From Actinomycetes bacterium (GTDB taxonomy: Bacteria; Actinomycetota; Acidimicrobiia; Acidimicrobiales; RAAP-2), in NCBI GenBank assembly GCA_021815645.1, contig JAKBAB010000016.1:1-33450 (forward strand): a stretch of 33,450 bases of DNA. The letters run 5' to 3'. This document shows positions 22,223 to 31,336 of this stretch, one piece after another (the stretch's first letter is position 1; each line of letters starts with the position of its first letter). The translations under genes were made by a program, and so were the position numbers. Under the pieces are notes generated by a model. The model saw only the letters and a list, made by a program, of their open reading frames with translations. It searched no databases and was not told where the DNA came from.

Positions 22223-23701
22223 TCAGGTGAGAGCCGACTGTTCCGCGGCGCCCCCGGAATTGACCGGACCGGACTCCATAAGGGCGAGGGCAAAAAGTGA
22301 GCCCACGACGAAGATCGCGCCCGCCCACCAAAAGGCCACGGAGTAGCCGTGCACGATCGCGTCGTTCGCGCTGGGGAGGGATCCGGCGCTGGCCCGAGCG
22401 AGGCGGGTGTTCGCGAGAACTCGCGCGCTCACCGTCACCGCCACGGTGTTGAGCAGAGCCGTGCCGAAGGAGCCGCCAATCTGCTGGGCGGTGTTGACCA
22501 TCGCCGACGCCGCGCCGGTGTCGCGTAACGTTACCGCGGCGGTGGCGCTGGCCGCGGCCGGGGCGAAGATCAGTCCGAGGCCCAGTCCGGTGACTACGAG
22601 TCCGGGCAGTACGTGGCCGAAGTAGTCGCCGTAGGGGGTGACGCGCGTGAAGAGCACCATGCCCATGGCCGCGAGGATCATTCCCGTAGGCACGAGGGGG
22701 CGCGGGCCGGTTCGCGCGAGTAAGCGGGCACTAGCGAAACTGGCCGACAGCGAGACCGCCACCACCAGTGGCATGAGGGCGACGCCGGTGCGAAGTGGTG
22801 AGTAGCCCAACGTCTCTTCGAGGTAGTACGCCAACAGCAGAAATACCGCGAAGAGCCCCATGCTCGTAGCGCCGATCGCCACCAGCGAACCGAGCCGGGT
22901 GCGCTGGGCCACTACGCGAAGGGGCACCAGGGGGTGGCGGGAGTGACGTTGCCACACCACGAAGCACGCCAACAGCGCCACGCCCAGTGCGAGGGCGCCC
23001 AGCGTCGTAACGTCGAGCCAACTCGTCTCGTCCGCGCGACTCAGTCCGTAGACCACGAAAAACAGTCCGCCGCTAGCGAGAACCGTCCCGGTTACGTCGA
23101 GTCGGGTGCCGCCCTCGCGGCGCCCGCCGTCAACGAACACCAGAGCGCCGACGATGGCCAGCGCCGCGAAGACGACGTTGACGTATAGGCACCACCGCCA
23201 CGACGCCCACTGCGTGAGAGCTCCCCCGAGGAGCAGACCGATCGCGGCCCCCGATCCGCCGATGACGCCGTAGATCGCGAAGGCCTGAGCGCGCTCCCGA
23301 GGCTCGCGAAAGGTGACGCTCATCGCGGCCAGCGACGCCGGCGCGAGGAGCGCTCCGAAGGCGCCCTGGACGACCCGCGCGCTCACCAACGTCGCGAAGC
23401 TATCGGCCGCACCCCCGAACGCGGAGGCCAACGCGAACCCGGCGAGACCGACGATGAGCGAGCGGCGTCGTCCCCACAGGTCACTCACTCGCCCGCCCAG
23501 AAGTAGCAGGGACCCGAAGGCGAGGGCGTAGGCGGTGATCACCCACTGGCGATTGACGGCCGTGAAGTGAAGGGCAATCTGGGCGCGCGGTAGAGCGATG
23601 TTGATGACCGTCGCGTCGAGGAGCACCATGAGTTGCGCGAGGCTCAATACCCCTAGGGCCCACCACCGTCGCGACGGAGAGTTAAAAGAGGTGAGCCTCA
23701 T
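22223..23701 (-). CDS. MFS drug exporter, DHA2 (EmrB/QacA) family
   Basis: A 492-residue, probably 14-helix proton-coupled exporter. The N-terminal helix has the family's LMVLLDATVINIALPRAQ motif with an acidic residue in the membrane. The loop motif LLLGGRVSDLWGRRR is near residues 65-80. Motif C, GGSGAAIGLLLGGALTQWASWRW, falls near 145-170 and marks an antiporter. The C-terminal half has the usual GASAMVNTAQQIGGSFGTAL. Likely substrates are hydrophobic drugs or lipophilic metabolites. It is the third gene of a minus-strand run after etfB and etfA, 61 bases past etfA, and may be transcribed separately. Confidence 0.92.
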   Translation of the reverse strand: MRLTSFNSPSRRWWALGVLSLAQLMVLLDATVINIALPRAQIALHFTAVNRQWVITAYALAFGSLLLLGGRVSDLWGRRRSLIVGLAGFALASAFGGAADSFATLVSARVVQGAFGALLAPASLAAMSVTFREPRERAQAFAIYGVIGGSGAAIGLLLGGALTQWASWRWCLYVNVVFAALAIVGALVFVDGGRREGGTRLDVTGTVLASGGLFFVVYGLSRADETSWLDVTTLGALALGVALLACFVVWQRHSRHPLVPLRVVAQRTRLGSLVAIGATSMGLFAVFLLLAYYLEETLGYSPLRTGVALMPLVVAVSLSASFASARLLARTGPRPLVPTGMILAAMGMVLFTRVTPYGDYFGHVLPGLVVTGLGLGLIFAPAAASATAAVTLRDTGAASAMVNTAQQIGGSFGTALLNTVAVTVSARVLANTRLARASAGSLPSANDAIVHGYSVAFWWAGAIFVVGSLFALALMESGPVNSGGAAEQSALT

Positions 23702-23762
23702 CGCACCGGGCCGCGAGTTCGCGAGTTCGTCATCGTTGGCCCCGAGTGCGCAGGCGCGAAAC

Positions 23763-24728
23763 CTATTTTCGAGCCTGCAGGGCCGCGATTAGGGCCGGCA
23801 GGACCTTGTGCACGTCACCCACGATTCCTAGGTCAGCGATTTGAAAGATGGGCGCTTCGGGGTCTTTGTTGATGGCCACGATGTTCTTGGCCCCCTTCAT
23901 CCCGACCATGTGCTGAGTCGCTCCCGAGATCCCGGCCGCGACGTAGAGCGTCGGCTTGACGGTCTTGCCGGTTTGGCCCACTTGGTGGGAGTAGGGGACC
24001 CACCCGGCATCCACGATGGCGCGGCTGGCCCCCGCGGCGCCCCCAAGCAGTTCGGCCAACTGTTCGATCAGCGCGTAACCACTGGACTCGCCGAGCCCCC
24101 GCCCGCCGGACACCACGACGGCGGCCTCTTCGAGTGCCGGGCCCGAGCGCGCTTCGACGTGCGACGCCGTCACCCGAGCCGAGCCGGCCGCTCCCACGTC
24201 GCCCGCGGGCGCCGCGACCACCTGAGCCGGGCCGCCCCCGACGGCTTCGGCGACGAAGGATTTCGGGCGCACGACGACGATACCCGGGCCGTCACCGCTA
24301 AATCTCGCGCGCACGGTGAGCGATCCACCGAAAACCGGGTGCTCGCTTACCAGGCCCCCCTCGTCGACCAGCCCCGTAACGTTCGTAAGGACCGGTCGAT
24401 CCCAGCGCACCGATAGCCGTCCCGCGACGTCGCGTCCGTCGTAACTGGCGGGGATGAGGATGGCGTCGGGTGCGCCACGGGTCGACGCGAGGGCCGCAAT
24501 CGCCGCGGCGACGGGCACGCCCGCCAGCGCGTCGCCCAGGTCTCCGACGTCGTAGAGGGTCGTCGCCCCGTACTGACCGACCACCGCCGCGCGATCGGCT
24601 CCCACGCCCCAGGACACGACCGCGACGTCGCTCGCGAGCTCGCGCGCCCGACTCACTAATTCGAGCGAGGGCGCACTCACCGACGCCTCGCTGGGCTCGC
24701 CGAGGACCCACAGGGTTGATAGTGCCAC
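23763..24728 (-). CDS. etfA: Electron transfer flavoprotein alpha subunit
   Basis: A 321-residue EtfA/FixB protein that, with EtfB, carries electrons from acyl-CoA and similar dehydrogenases to the membrane quinone pool. The FAD-binding C-terminal domain is clear: [22 protein letters not shown], then [49 protein letters not shown] and the terminal ADLGIVGD. The N-terminal half is alpha/beta and more variable, as usual. It follows etfB by 8 bases on the same strand. Confidence 0.95.
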   Translation of the reverse strand: MALSTLWVLGEPSEASVSAPSLELVSRARELASDVAVVSWGVGADRAAVVGQYGATTLYDVGDLGDALAGVPVAAAIAALASTRGAPDAILIPASYDGRDVAGRLSVRWDRPVLTNVTGLVDEGGLVSEHPVFGGSLTVRARFSGDGPGIVVVRPKSFVAEAVGGGPAQVVAAPAGDVGAAGSARVTASHVEARSGPALEEAAVVVSGGRGLGESSGYALIEQLAELLGGAAGASRAIVDAGWVPYSHQVGQTGKTVKPTLYVAAGISGATQHMVGMKGAKNIVAINKDPEAPIFQIADLGIVGDVHKVLPALIAALQARK

Positions 24729-24736
24729 GAAGACTC

Positions 24737-25510
24737 CTAGAGAACTTTGATGGATTCGAGAAACGCCACAATCTTTTCGGCGCCGTCTCCGTCGTCGACG
24801 TACTTCTCGCCCGACGAGCGAGACTCGACGGCGTCGATAGCGATAATCTCCTGACCGGCCCCGGCCGCCCCCACGTCACTGTCGAGGGAGAGGTCCTCCA
24901 CCGTCAAAACCTCCAGGGGCTTGGACTTCGCCGACATGATGCCCTTAAAGGACGCGTAGCGCGGTTCGACTACGCCGGCGGTCACGGTAATGAGCGCCGG
25001 GAGGGGAACCCGAACGTCGTCGAATCCTTGGTCGCTCTGGCGCGCGACGACGGCCTCGCGACCCTCGACGGTGACCGATTTCGCGAAGGTAATAGACGGC
25101 AGGTCGAGCAGTTGCGCCAGTTGCACCGGCGTCGTCCCGGTGTACCCGTCGGAGGACTCCGTCGCGGCCAAAACGAGATCGAAGCTCTGACGCTTGATCA
25201 CCGCGGCGAGCACCTTGGCCGTCGTCAGTGCGTCACTGCCGCGCAGTCGATCGTCACTGACCACGACGGCCCGCGTCGCGCCCATCGCGAGCGCGTTTCG
25301 CAGGCCGGCCACGTCGGCGGCCGACGCCATAGAAACAACCGTGACTTCGCCGCCCCCGGCCGCGTCAACGAGTTGGAGCGCCATCTCCACCCCGTAGGTG
25401 TCGGCCTCATCCAAAATGAGCTTGCCCGAACGCTCCAGATTTTTCGACGCATCGAAGGATTGCGGCGCGGCCGGATCCGGTATCAGCTTCGCGCACACGA
25501 CTATGTTCAT
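24737..25510 (-). CDS. etfB: Electron transfer flavoprotein beta subunit
   Basis: A 257-residue EtfB/FixA protein, the AMP-binding partner of EtfA. It begins [16 protein letters not shown], shows the NKYDEYALE-like region as [14 protein letters not shown], and has the nucleotide-binding [20 protein letters not shown] near 120-140. The EtfB signature follows as [23 protein letters not shown]. The ATG start has a TAGATT box ending exactly 6 bases upstream and no ribosome binding site, a clear leaderless arrangement for the etfBA message. Confidence 0.95.
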   Translation of the reverse strand: MNIVVCAKLIPDPAAPQSFDASKNLERSGKLILDEADTYGVEMALQLVDAAGGGEVTVVSMASAADVAGLRNALAMGATRAVVVSDDRLRGSDALTTAKVLAAVIKRQSFDLVLAATESSDGYTGTTPVQLAQLLDLPSITFAKSVTVEGREAVVARQSDQGFDDVRVPLPALITVTAGVVEPRYASFKGIMSAKSKPLEVLTVEDLSLDSDVGAAGAGQEIIAIDAVESRSSGEKYVDDGDGAEKIVAFLESIKVL

Positions 25511-25516
25511 CGCCCC

Positions 25517-25522
25517 AATCTA
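25517..25522 (-). promoter_or_regulatory. -10 box of etfBA, leaderless type
   Basis: On the minus strand TAGATT ends 6 bases before the ATG at 25510. Confidence 0.5.
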
Positions 25523-25541
25523 GGTGACGCGACGGGTCGCG

Positions 25542-26279
25542 CTAGCCGGCCGCCTTCACCACCGCCAACGCCCGACGGGGACGGTCGGTGATGACGGCGT
25601 CCACGCCCAGCTTCACCATCGCCGATAGATCACCGCGGCGGTTAACCGTCCAAACGTGTAGGGCGAGGCCGAGCTCTCCCGCGAGGCGGCGCTCCTTTTT
25701 GCCCACGAGAGCGAAGTGGGGATTAACGGCGGCGAAGCCCGCCCGGTGGGCCCGCTCGAGATGGGCGACGAGCGGCCCACGGTGGACCAGCCAAGCGACT
25801 TGGGCCGATGGGTCGACCCGTAAGAGGTGGCGACAGACCGCTTCGTCGAAGCAGGAGAACCCGACGTCCTCGCGCCCCGAGGCCAACACCGCGGCCGAGG
25901 CCGACGCCACCAGGGCCTCGGTCTCGGCCGGCGCCGCCCCCTCGGTGACCTTTATCTCTACGTTGACGCTCACCCCCTTGACCAGGTCAAGAACCTCGGC
26001 CAACGAGGCCACCGTGCCCCCGAGGTCCCCGTAAGGGGTACTCGCAATGTCGAGCGACCCTACTACGGGGTCGTGGTGAACGACGACTACCCCGTCGGCG
26101 GTGCGGTGAACGTCGAGCTCGACCCCGGCGACCTGGAGCTCAACGGCCGCCCGGAAAGCGTCCAGGGTATTTTCTCGGGCGTGGCGGTGGGCGCCTCGGT
26201 GGGCGAAGACGGCCGTGGGGGCCGCCCCCCGCGGGGCGAATACCCTCAGGTCGCCCTTGTATTCCGGTCGCCCACTCAC
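25542..26279 (-). CDS. Glycerophosphodiester phosphodiesterase
   Basis: A 245-residue GDPD-family enzyme that hydrolyses glycerophosphodiesters to glycerol 3-phosphate and an alcohol. Catalytic residues in the TIM barrel are H27-R28 in AHRGAHRHARENT, E54 and D56 in VELDVH, and H69 in HHD. Later conserved parts are VSVNVEIK and the end VDAVITDRPRRAL. No signal peptide is seen, so it is probably cytoplasmic, acting in phospholipid recycling. The start is a GTG at 26279 with an AAGGA upstream. It diverges from whiB1 with 72 bases between. Confidence 0.9.
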   Translation of the reverse strand: MSGRPEYKGDLRVFAPRGAAPTAVFAHRGAHRHARENTLDAFRAAVELQVAGVELDVHRTADGVVVVHHDPVVGSLDIASTPYGDLGGTVASLAEVLDLVKGVSVNVEIKVTEGAAPAETEALVASASAAVLASGREDVGFSCFDEAVCRHLLRVDPSAQVAWLVHRGPLVAHLERAHRAGFAAVNPHFALVGKKERRLAGELGLALHVWTVNRRGDLSAMVKLGVDAVITDRPRRALAVVKAAG

Positions 26280-26351
26280 TAGAATTTTCCTTCCACGCGC
26301 GTATTCTGTCCGTTCGAATCCGCCGCGCCCCCATAAGTTAGAGGATTTTTC

Positions 26352-26648
26352 ATGTCGTTAATCTGGAACCGCACCCACGCCTGGGACGACGCCGAGTGGC
26401 GAGCCGCCGCCGCCTGTCGCGACACCGAACCCGAGCTCTTCTTCCCAATCGGCACGACCGGCGTGGCGACCGACCAAATCGAGTCGGCCAAGCGAGTGTG
26501 CGACCACTGTGAAGCCCGCAAGGCCTGCCTGGAGTTCGCTCTGGCGACCAACCAAGAGTCGGGGGTTTGGGGTGGCACCACCGAGGACGAGCGGCGCAAG
26601 CTCCGTAAGCAGTGGCTAGCGGCGCGCCGACGCGCCGCGGCGAGCTAG
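26352..26648 (+). CDS. whiB1: WhiB-family regulator, WhiB1-like
   Basis: A 98-residue WhiB protein, an actinobacteria-specific regulator that binds a [4Fe-4S] cluster and senses nitric oxide or redox state, acting through the principal sigma factor. Cluster ligands are C22, C50, C53 and C59 (CDHCEARKAC). The turn G-V-W-G-G at 71-75 precedes the TEDERRKLRKQW helix and an RRR-rich DNA-binding tail. The CRDTEPELFFPIG segment resembles mycobacterial WhiB1. It faces pdtaS tail to tail with a 4-base overlap, the same neighbours as Rv3219-Rv3220c. The ATG has AGAGGA 8 bases upstream. Confidence 0.93.
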   Translation: MSLIWNRTHAWDDAEWRAAAACRDTEPELFFPIGTTGVATDQIESAKRVCDHCEARKACLEFALATNQESGVWGGTTEDERRKLRKQWLAARRRAAAS

Positions 26649-28126
26649 CCCTCGCCGTCGCGCTCGAGCGGTACCGAGACCCGCACGTACGCTCCACCAC
26701 CGTCGTAGCGCGTCGAAGAACGCATCTCGATACTGCCGCGTAACTGATTGCGCACCAGGTCGCGCACGATCGACAGACCCAAACTGGTCGAATATTCGAG
26801 GGAAAAACTCTCGTCGAGGCCGCGACCGTTGTCGCGAATCTCGGCGACGGCTTCGCGCTCGTCGTGGTGCAAGTTGAGTGTCACTACGCCCACCTGATCG
26901 TTCGCCCCGCCCGCGAAGTCGACGAAGGCGTGCTCGACGGCGTTCGTCAACAGCTCGGCGAGCGCCACGGCCAGCGGGGTCGCGACGTCACTGGAGAGAA
27001 CACCCAGCGTGCCGTTCACCACAATCTCCACTGGGTGCAGCGCCAGGACCGTGTCTTCGACCAATAGCACCAGAGAGCGGACAATTTCGTCGAAGACGAC
27101 CTCCTCGCCGGGCTCGCGTGATAGGACCTCGTGCACCACGGCGATGGAGCGAACCCGCCGTTCGGCTTCCAATAGTGCCGTTTTCGTCTCGGCGACGTCA
27201 CTGCGTCGCGCCTGTAGGTGCAGTAGAGAGGAAATTGTCTGCAGGTTGTTCTTCACGCGGTGGTGGACCTCACGAACGGCCGTTTCACGACTCAGCACGA
27301 TCCGGTTCAGTTGACGCAGGTCCGACACGTCACGCAGCAAAGTCAACACTCCCGTCGCGACGCCGCCATCGAGCAGGGGTACGCCGTGAAACAAGATGAC
27401 GACGTCGTGCCCCGACTCGACCTCATCGAGGGTGGGCAGCCCGTAAGCGAGCGAGCGCTCGACGGCCCGGGCCTTAACGCCGAGTTCGGCGAGGGTGTGT
27501 CCCTCCGACGGTGCGTAGACCCCCAAACGGTGAAGGGCGTTCACGGCGTTGGGGGTCGCGAACTCGACGCGACCTAACCGGTCCAACAGCACGACCCCGT
27601 CGCCCACGCGCGGTAGGCCCGGGCCGGCCACCGCCTCTTCGCGAAAGGGGAACGTCGAGTCAGCCACCATGTCGCACAGACGCTGAAAAATCGACAGATA
27701 CGACCGTTCGTAAAGTGAAGCCGTTCCGCGTAGTGGGCCCTGCAGACGCACCAACACGGCGACGACCCGTGGCCCCTTGCGCACCGGTACGCACCACACC
27801 GGCACGAAGTTCTCGTGGGCCAGTTGCGTCTGGCCCTCAACGCGGACCCCCTCGGCGAAAGCCCGTCGTACCAGGGGCCACCACTCGCTGCGGTGGGTGG
27901 TGCCAACCAGGTCGTCACTCAGCAGGGTGGCGCGATTGTTGGGACGCATCTGACCGAGCACAATGAGGTCGTCGGCGTCGCCGTCGGCGAGCTCGGCCAT
28001 CAGTAGTAAATCGGAAAAGGCTAAGTCCGAGAGGAGCGACCACGAAGCGACCAGTCGCATCAGGTGATCGACGGCGACCTCGTCGAGGGCCGTGCGTTGG
28101 CTGGCCAGTTCGGCCAGAGTCGACAC
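26645..28126 (-). CDS. pdtaS: Sensor histidine kinase, PdtaS type
   Basis: A 493-residue soluble histidine kinase. An N-terminal GAF domain covers about 20-160, a PAS domain about 170-275, and a HisKA_2 dimerisation domain contains the phosphoacceptor in R285-E-V-H-H-R-V-K-N-N294 (H288 or H289). The ATPase shows the N box ELLTNAVEHA (N395) and G box DNGRG (D432). In mycobacteria PdtaS phosphorylates the RNA-binding antiterminator PdtaR; no response regulator is in this window. GTG 28126 overlaps the previous gene's TAG by one base (TAGTG), so it is coupled to the PHP gene. Confidence 0.9.
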   Translation of the reverse strand: MSTLAELASQRTALDEVAVDHLMRLVASWSLLSDLAFSDLLLMAELADGDADDLIVLGQMRPNNRATLLSDDLVGTTHRSEWWPLVRRAFAEGVRVEGQTQLAHENFVPVWCVPVRKGPRVVAVLVRLQGPLRGTASLYERSYLSIFQRLCDMVADSTFPFREEAVAGPGLPRVGDGVVLLDRLGRVEFATPNAVNALHRLGVYAPSEGHTLAELGVKARAVERSLAYGLPTLDEVESGHDVVILFHGVPLLDGGVATGVLTLLRDVSDLRQLNRIVLSRETAVREVHHRVKNNLQTISSLLHLQARRSDVAETKTALLEAERRVRSIAVVHEVLSREPGEEVVFDEIVRSLVLLVEDTVLALHPVEIVVNGTLGVLSSDVATPLAVALAELLTNAVEHAFVDFAGGANDQVGVVTLNLHHDEREAVAEIRDNGRGLDESFSLEYSTSLGLSIVRDLVRNQLRGSIEMRSSTRYDGGGAYVRVSVPLERDGEG

Positions 28127-29001
28127 TAACTCACCCGCAGGGGAATCATCCGACGTTCACGTTGATCGTAGGACGCGAGTTCGTGCACGCCGCGAGCCTC
28201 GAGGAGATCGGCGAGCTCGCCCGAGCGCTCCCCCACTCTTTCGAGGCGGTGCGCGTCCGACGCGGTGGTGAACGTCACGCCGCTCGCGACGAGGCGATCT
28301 AAGAAGCCCTCAGCGGGGTACTGTTCGCCTACGGGCTTGATCCACCCCGCCGACGAACACTCGAGGGAGATATCGACCGCCGCGGCCGACTGGGCCATCG
28401 CGTCCCAGTGCTCCTCGGGGTGAGGGGCGTAGTACCCGGCCACTTTGATGAGGTCGGGGTGGGCGAGAACGTCAACTACCTGGCTCTGGCACAGCTCGTC
28501 GAAGGCCACCGTGTACTGACGCCAACACTCATCGACGTCGCGTCGGCGCCACTCGTTCATATGAACCTCGTTGTCGATGTCGTCGACCTGCCAGGTGCCC
28601 AACCAGTGCACCGAGCCAATCAGCACGTCGAAGGGGTACTGCGCAAAAAGTTCGGCGACCTCGCTCATTTGGCCGCGGTAGAAGTCGACCTCTAGGCCGA
28701 TTTTTACCGGCAGACCTTCATCCTTCGCTCGCTGGGCGAGGGTGACGTACTGCTCGAGAGAGTTACGGGCGTGAAACGCCCAGTACTCGGCCATCATGGC
28801 GCTCGTCGGCTCGTTGCCCCAGCGCTGCCAGAAGGGACCGACGACGGCCGCGACGTCGGCGAAGCGGTGGGAGTGTTCCGTCAGGGCCAACTCGCTGACC
28901 CCGTGGCGCGCCGCCTCTTCGCAGTAAGCCGCGATCTGATCGAGTTGGAACCACACCGACGACTCCTCGTGGGGCCATAGGTGCAGGTGGTAGTCGATCA
29001 C
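28126..29001 (-). CDS. PHP-domain phosphatase (histidinol-phosphatase-like)
   Basis: A 291-residue PHP-domain metal phosphoesterase. Metal ligands are visible as H5-x-H7 (DYHLHLWPH), E42-H43 and H45 (LTEHSHRF), E in GLEVDF, H in GSVHWLG, H in LAHPDL, and the closing D-x-H of SDAH. The length suits histidinol-phosphatase of the HisK type, which would place it in histidine biosynthesis, but no his genes are nearby and the substrate is not certain. The start is GTG 29001, 4 bases after the DUF3107 stop, and its stop overlaps the pdtaS start. Confidence 0.82.
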   Translation of the reverse strand: MIDYHLHLWPHEESSVWFQLDQIAAYCEEAARHGVSELALTEHSHRFADVAAVVGPFWQRWGNEPTSAMMAEYWAFHARNSLEQYVTLAQRAKDEGLPVKIGLEVDFYRGQMSEVAELFAQYPFDVLIGSVHWLGTWQVDDIDNEVHMNEWRRRDVDECWRQYTVAFDELCQSQVVDVLAHPDLIKVAGYYAPHPEEHWDAMAQSAAAVDISLECSSAGWIKPVGEQYPAEGFLDRLVASGVTFTTASDAHRLERVGERSGELADLLEARGVHELASYDQRERRMIPLRVS

Positions 29002-29005
29002 CCGT

Positions 29006-29239
29006 TTAGGCGGCGCCGAATCCGACGACCCGTTCGCTCGACGAACGGCCGAGTTCGACGTAGGCGATGCGCGACGCGGGCACGCCGACGCGACGACCCT
29101 TACGGTCGGTGAGCCACAACACCGAGTCGCCAGCTAAGGCGGCCTCGACCTCGCCCATAATCTGGTCTCGATCGGCGCCGTCGGGGAGTTCGACGTCAAT
29201 CTCCTTCATGGACTGGACGATACCGATGTGAATATCCAT
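29006..29239 (-). CDS. DUF3107 family protein
   Basis: A 77-residue protein of the actinobacterial DUF3107 family (TB9.4-like), function unknown. It begins MDIHIGIVQSMKEIDVELPD, and the middle GDSVLWLTDRKGRRVGVPASRIAYVELG is the conserved part, suggesting a small beta-rich ligand-binding fold. ATG 29239 is chosen over the frame's first codon at 29287 because TAGGAG stands 7 bases upstream and the family starts here. It is the first gene of an operon with the PHP phosphatase and pdtaS and diverges from dgt. Confidence 0.85.
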   Translation of the reverse strand: MDIHIGIVQSMKEIDVELPDGADRDQIMGEVEAALAGDSVLWLTDRKGRRVGVPASRIAYVELGRSSSERVVGFGAA

Positions 29240-29295
29240 AGCACGACTCCTACGTTTCGGTACCCATGTTACGGCGCTTTGGCACAATGGAGTAC

Positions 29296-30447
29296 GTGAG
29301 TAGTGAACCGGTGCCGGAGCGATCTCGCCGCTGGGCGGCCACGATGGAGGGCTTTCGACAAAGTGACGACGAGCCGACCTTCGCCCACCGCGACTCCCCG
29401 ACGGTTCCGCCCGACGGAGCGGGAGCCGTCGGCGCGACTCTCACCCGACAAGACCGCGAAGTCCAACTCGACGTTCTCCTCGCCCCGGGCGCGACGCGTG
29501 CCGTGGGCGCGGGCCGAAGGGCGCGGGCCGAAGAACCCGACGAACTACGAAACTGCTTCGAGCGCGACCGCGACCGCATTTTGCACTCGAGCGCCTTCCG
29601 TCGCCTCGCCGGCAAGACCCAGGTCTTCGTCTTTCCCGAAGACCACATGCGTACCCGGCTCACCCACGCCCTAGAAGTCGCCCAGGTCGCGACCGGCGCC
29701 GCGCGTCCCCTCGGGCTCAACGTGGCCCTAACCGAGGCGATCGCGCTCGGCCACGACTGTGGTCACGGGCCGGGCGGACACGCCAGTGAAACCGCCCTAG
29801 ACCCCTACGTCGAGGGCGGTTTCGACCACGCGGCGTGGGGGGCCGACGTATCACTGGCCCCGCTCAACCTCTGCGCCGAGACCCTAGACGGCGTGCGCAA
29901 CCACTCCTGGTCCCGCCCCGCGCCGGCGACCCCCGAGGGTGAGATCGTCTCGTGGGCCGACCGGATCGCCTACGTCTGTCACGACTTCGAAGACGCCGTT
30001 TCGGCCGGCCTCGTCGCTACCGGGGATCTGCCCTCAATCGTGCGCGAACGGTGCGGCGAGCGACGGGGCCAACAGCTGGGTCGGTTCATCAACGCGCTCA
30101 TCGCCACCACGGCCCAGTGCGGAGTAGTCGCCATGGACCCCCACCTGGCGCAAGCGCTCAGCGTCTTTCGCGCCTTCAACTACGAAACGATCTACCTGCG
30201 CGACGCCTCGCGCGAGCAGGCCGAGCGGGTTGTGGAACTGCTTCGCGCCCTCGTCGAGTACTACCAGTACCGACCCGAACTCATCCCCGCCTTCGCCGAG
30301 AACCGCCCACCTCACCTCAACGACCGCGGGGCCCTCGCCGCCGCGGTTACCTACGTCGCGGGTATGACCGACCGCTACGCCTGCCGTCTCGCCATCGAAC
30401 AACTCAACTGGACCGACGAACGACTCCCCCGGGCCCCCGGTCGTTAG
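29296..30447 (+). CDS. dgt: dNTP triphosphohydrolase (dGTPase-like)
   Basis: An HD-domain deoxynucleoside triphosphohydrolase that cleaves dNTPs to deoxynucleoside and triphosphate, controlling the dNTP pool. Metal-binding residues are in RTRLTHALEVAQVA and the HD motif ALGHDCGHGPGGHAS. The conserved RDRDRILHSSAFRRLAGKTQVF precedes them, and SWADRIAYVCHDFEDA gives the last metal Asp. The length is usual for the shorter dGTPase-like group. Start choices are ATG 29266, ATG 29287 and GTG 29296. I prefer 29296 because CACAAT at 29283-29288 would place the transcript start there. The first 30 residues are not conserved either way. Confidence 0.9.
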   Translation: MSSEPVPERSRRWAATMEGFRQSDDEPTFAHRDSPTVPPDGAGAVGATLTRQDREVQLDVLLAPGATRAVGAGRRARAEEPDELRNCFERDRDRILHSSAFRRLAGKTQVFVFPEDHMRTRLTHALEVAQVATGAARPLGLNVALTEAIALGHDCGHGPGGHASETALDPYVEGGFDHAAWGADVSLAPLNLCAETLDGVRNHSWSRPAPATPEGEIVSWADRIAYVCHDFEDAVSAGLVATGDLPSIVRERCGERRGQQLGRFINALIATTAQCGVVAMDPHLAQALSVFRAFNYETIYLRDASREQAERVVELLRALVEYYQYRPELIPAFAENRPPHLNDRGALAAAVTYVAGMTDRYACRLAIEQLNWTDERLPRAPGR

Positions 30448-30481
30448 GTCCGAGGGCCGCTCGTATCGCTTAGGCCCCTCC

Positions 30482-31327
30482 TTAGGGTTGCGTCGCGGCC
30501 ATGAGGTCAAAGGTCATAGGGGAACCGCCACGCATCCACTCGGCGCGAAGCTCGGTGGATCGCACGGCCGAACGCTCGTGAGGCAGTACCCAAAATCTTT
30601 CGGTGAGCACCGCGTCGCAGACGGCGCCCGCCACTACGTCGGGGTCGATACCGGCGTTGACCGCATTCGAGGCGACGTCGGCGAAGAGTTGAGCGGCCGG
30701 GTCCTCGGCGTAGCTCACGAGGGCGCGGGGCATATTGCGCGCGGACTCGTGAATGCGCGTTCGCACGAAGCCGGGACACAGGACCGAAACGTGTACGTTC
30801 TTTTGACTCATCGCCAATTCGTGAAAGAGCGACTCCGAGAGTCCGACGACGGCGAACTTCGCCGCGCAGTACGGACCCATCCCCGGTGCCCCGGCCAGTC
30901 CGGCCAGCGACGCGGTGTTGACGACGTAACCTTCGTTCTGCTCCAAAAACAGGGGCACGAAAGCGTTGACGCCGTAGATGACCCCGAAGAGGTCGACGTC
31001 GAGCACCCAGCGCCACACCGACGTGGGTGTGGCGATCGCGGCGCCGGCGGCGACGCCGGCGTTGTTAAAGACCAGGTGGGCCCCGCCGAAGTTCGCGAGT
31101 GCGGCCTCGCGCAGGGCGACGACGTCGTCCTCCCTCGTCACGTCCGTCGCCACGCCAACGACGGTGGCGCCGCGCTCACGAAGGCCGGTCACCGCTTGCG
31201 CGAGGGTCGCCTCTTCGATGTCACCTAGGACCAACTGTGCTCCGGCCTGGGCCATCCGGACGGCGGTCGCGAGACCGATACCGCTCGCGCCGCCGGTGAT
31301 TACTACCGTCTTACCCGACAACTCCAC
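30482..31327 (-). CDS. Short-chain dehydrogenase/reductase (SDR)
   Basis: A 281-residue classical SDR. The nucleotide motif T-G-G-A-S-G-I-G is near residues 11-18, D-I at 36-37 favours NAD(H), N-N-A-G is near 88-91, the catalytic Ser lies in VVNTASLAG, and Y-C-A-A-K is near 153-157. The C-terminus extends beyond the core, possibly covering a hydrophobic substrate. The substrate is unknown. GTG 31327 follows the mrp stop by 9 bases, and its GAGGAG ribosome binding site overlaps the mrp stop codon, so the two are one operon. Confidence 0.9.
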   Translation of the reverse strand: MELSGKTVVITGGASGIGLATAVRMAQAGAQLVLGDIEEATLAQAVTGLRERGATVVGVATDVTREDDVVALREAALANFGGAHLVFNNAGVAAGAAIATPTSVWRWVLDVDLFGVIYGVNAFVPLFLEQNEGYVVNTASLAGLAGAPGMGPYCAAKFAVVGLSESLFHELAMSQKNVHVSVLCPGFVRTRIHESARNMPRALVSYAEDPAAQLFADVASNAVNAGIDPDVVAGAVCDAVLTERFWVLPHERSAVRSTELRAEWMRGGSPMTFDLMAATQP

Positions 31328-31336
31328 GAACTCTCC

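Noticed and set aside
24470..25591. 373-codon plus-strand open frame over etfA and etfB
   Set aside because: It is an antisense shadow of two clear genes, with arginine- and proline-rich composition typical of such frames in high-GC DNA.
30448..30481. GC-rich imperfect hairpin between dgt and the SDR gene
   Set aside because: The stem needs a bulge and has no T-run, so a terminator call is not supported.
30482..31327. The SDR as a mycofactocin-dependent dehydrogenase
   Set aside because: It looks like a classical SDR without a clear cofactor-trapping insertion, and mft genes are about 30 kb away.
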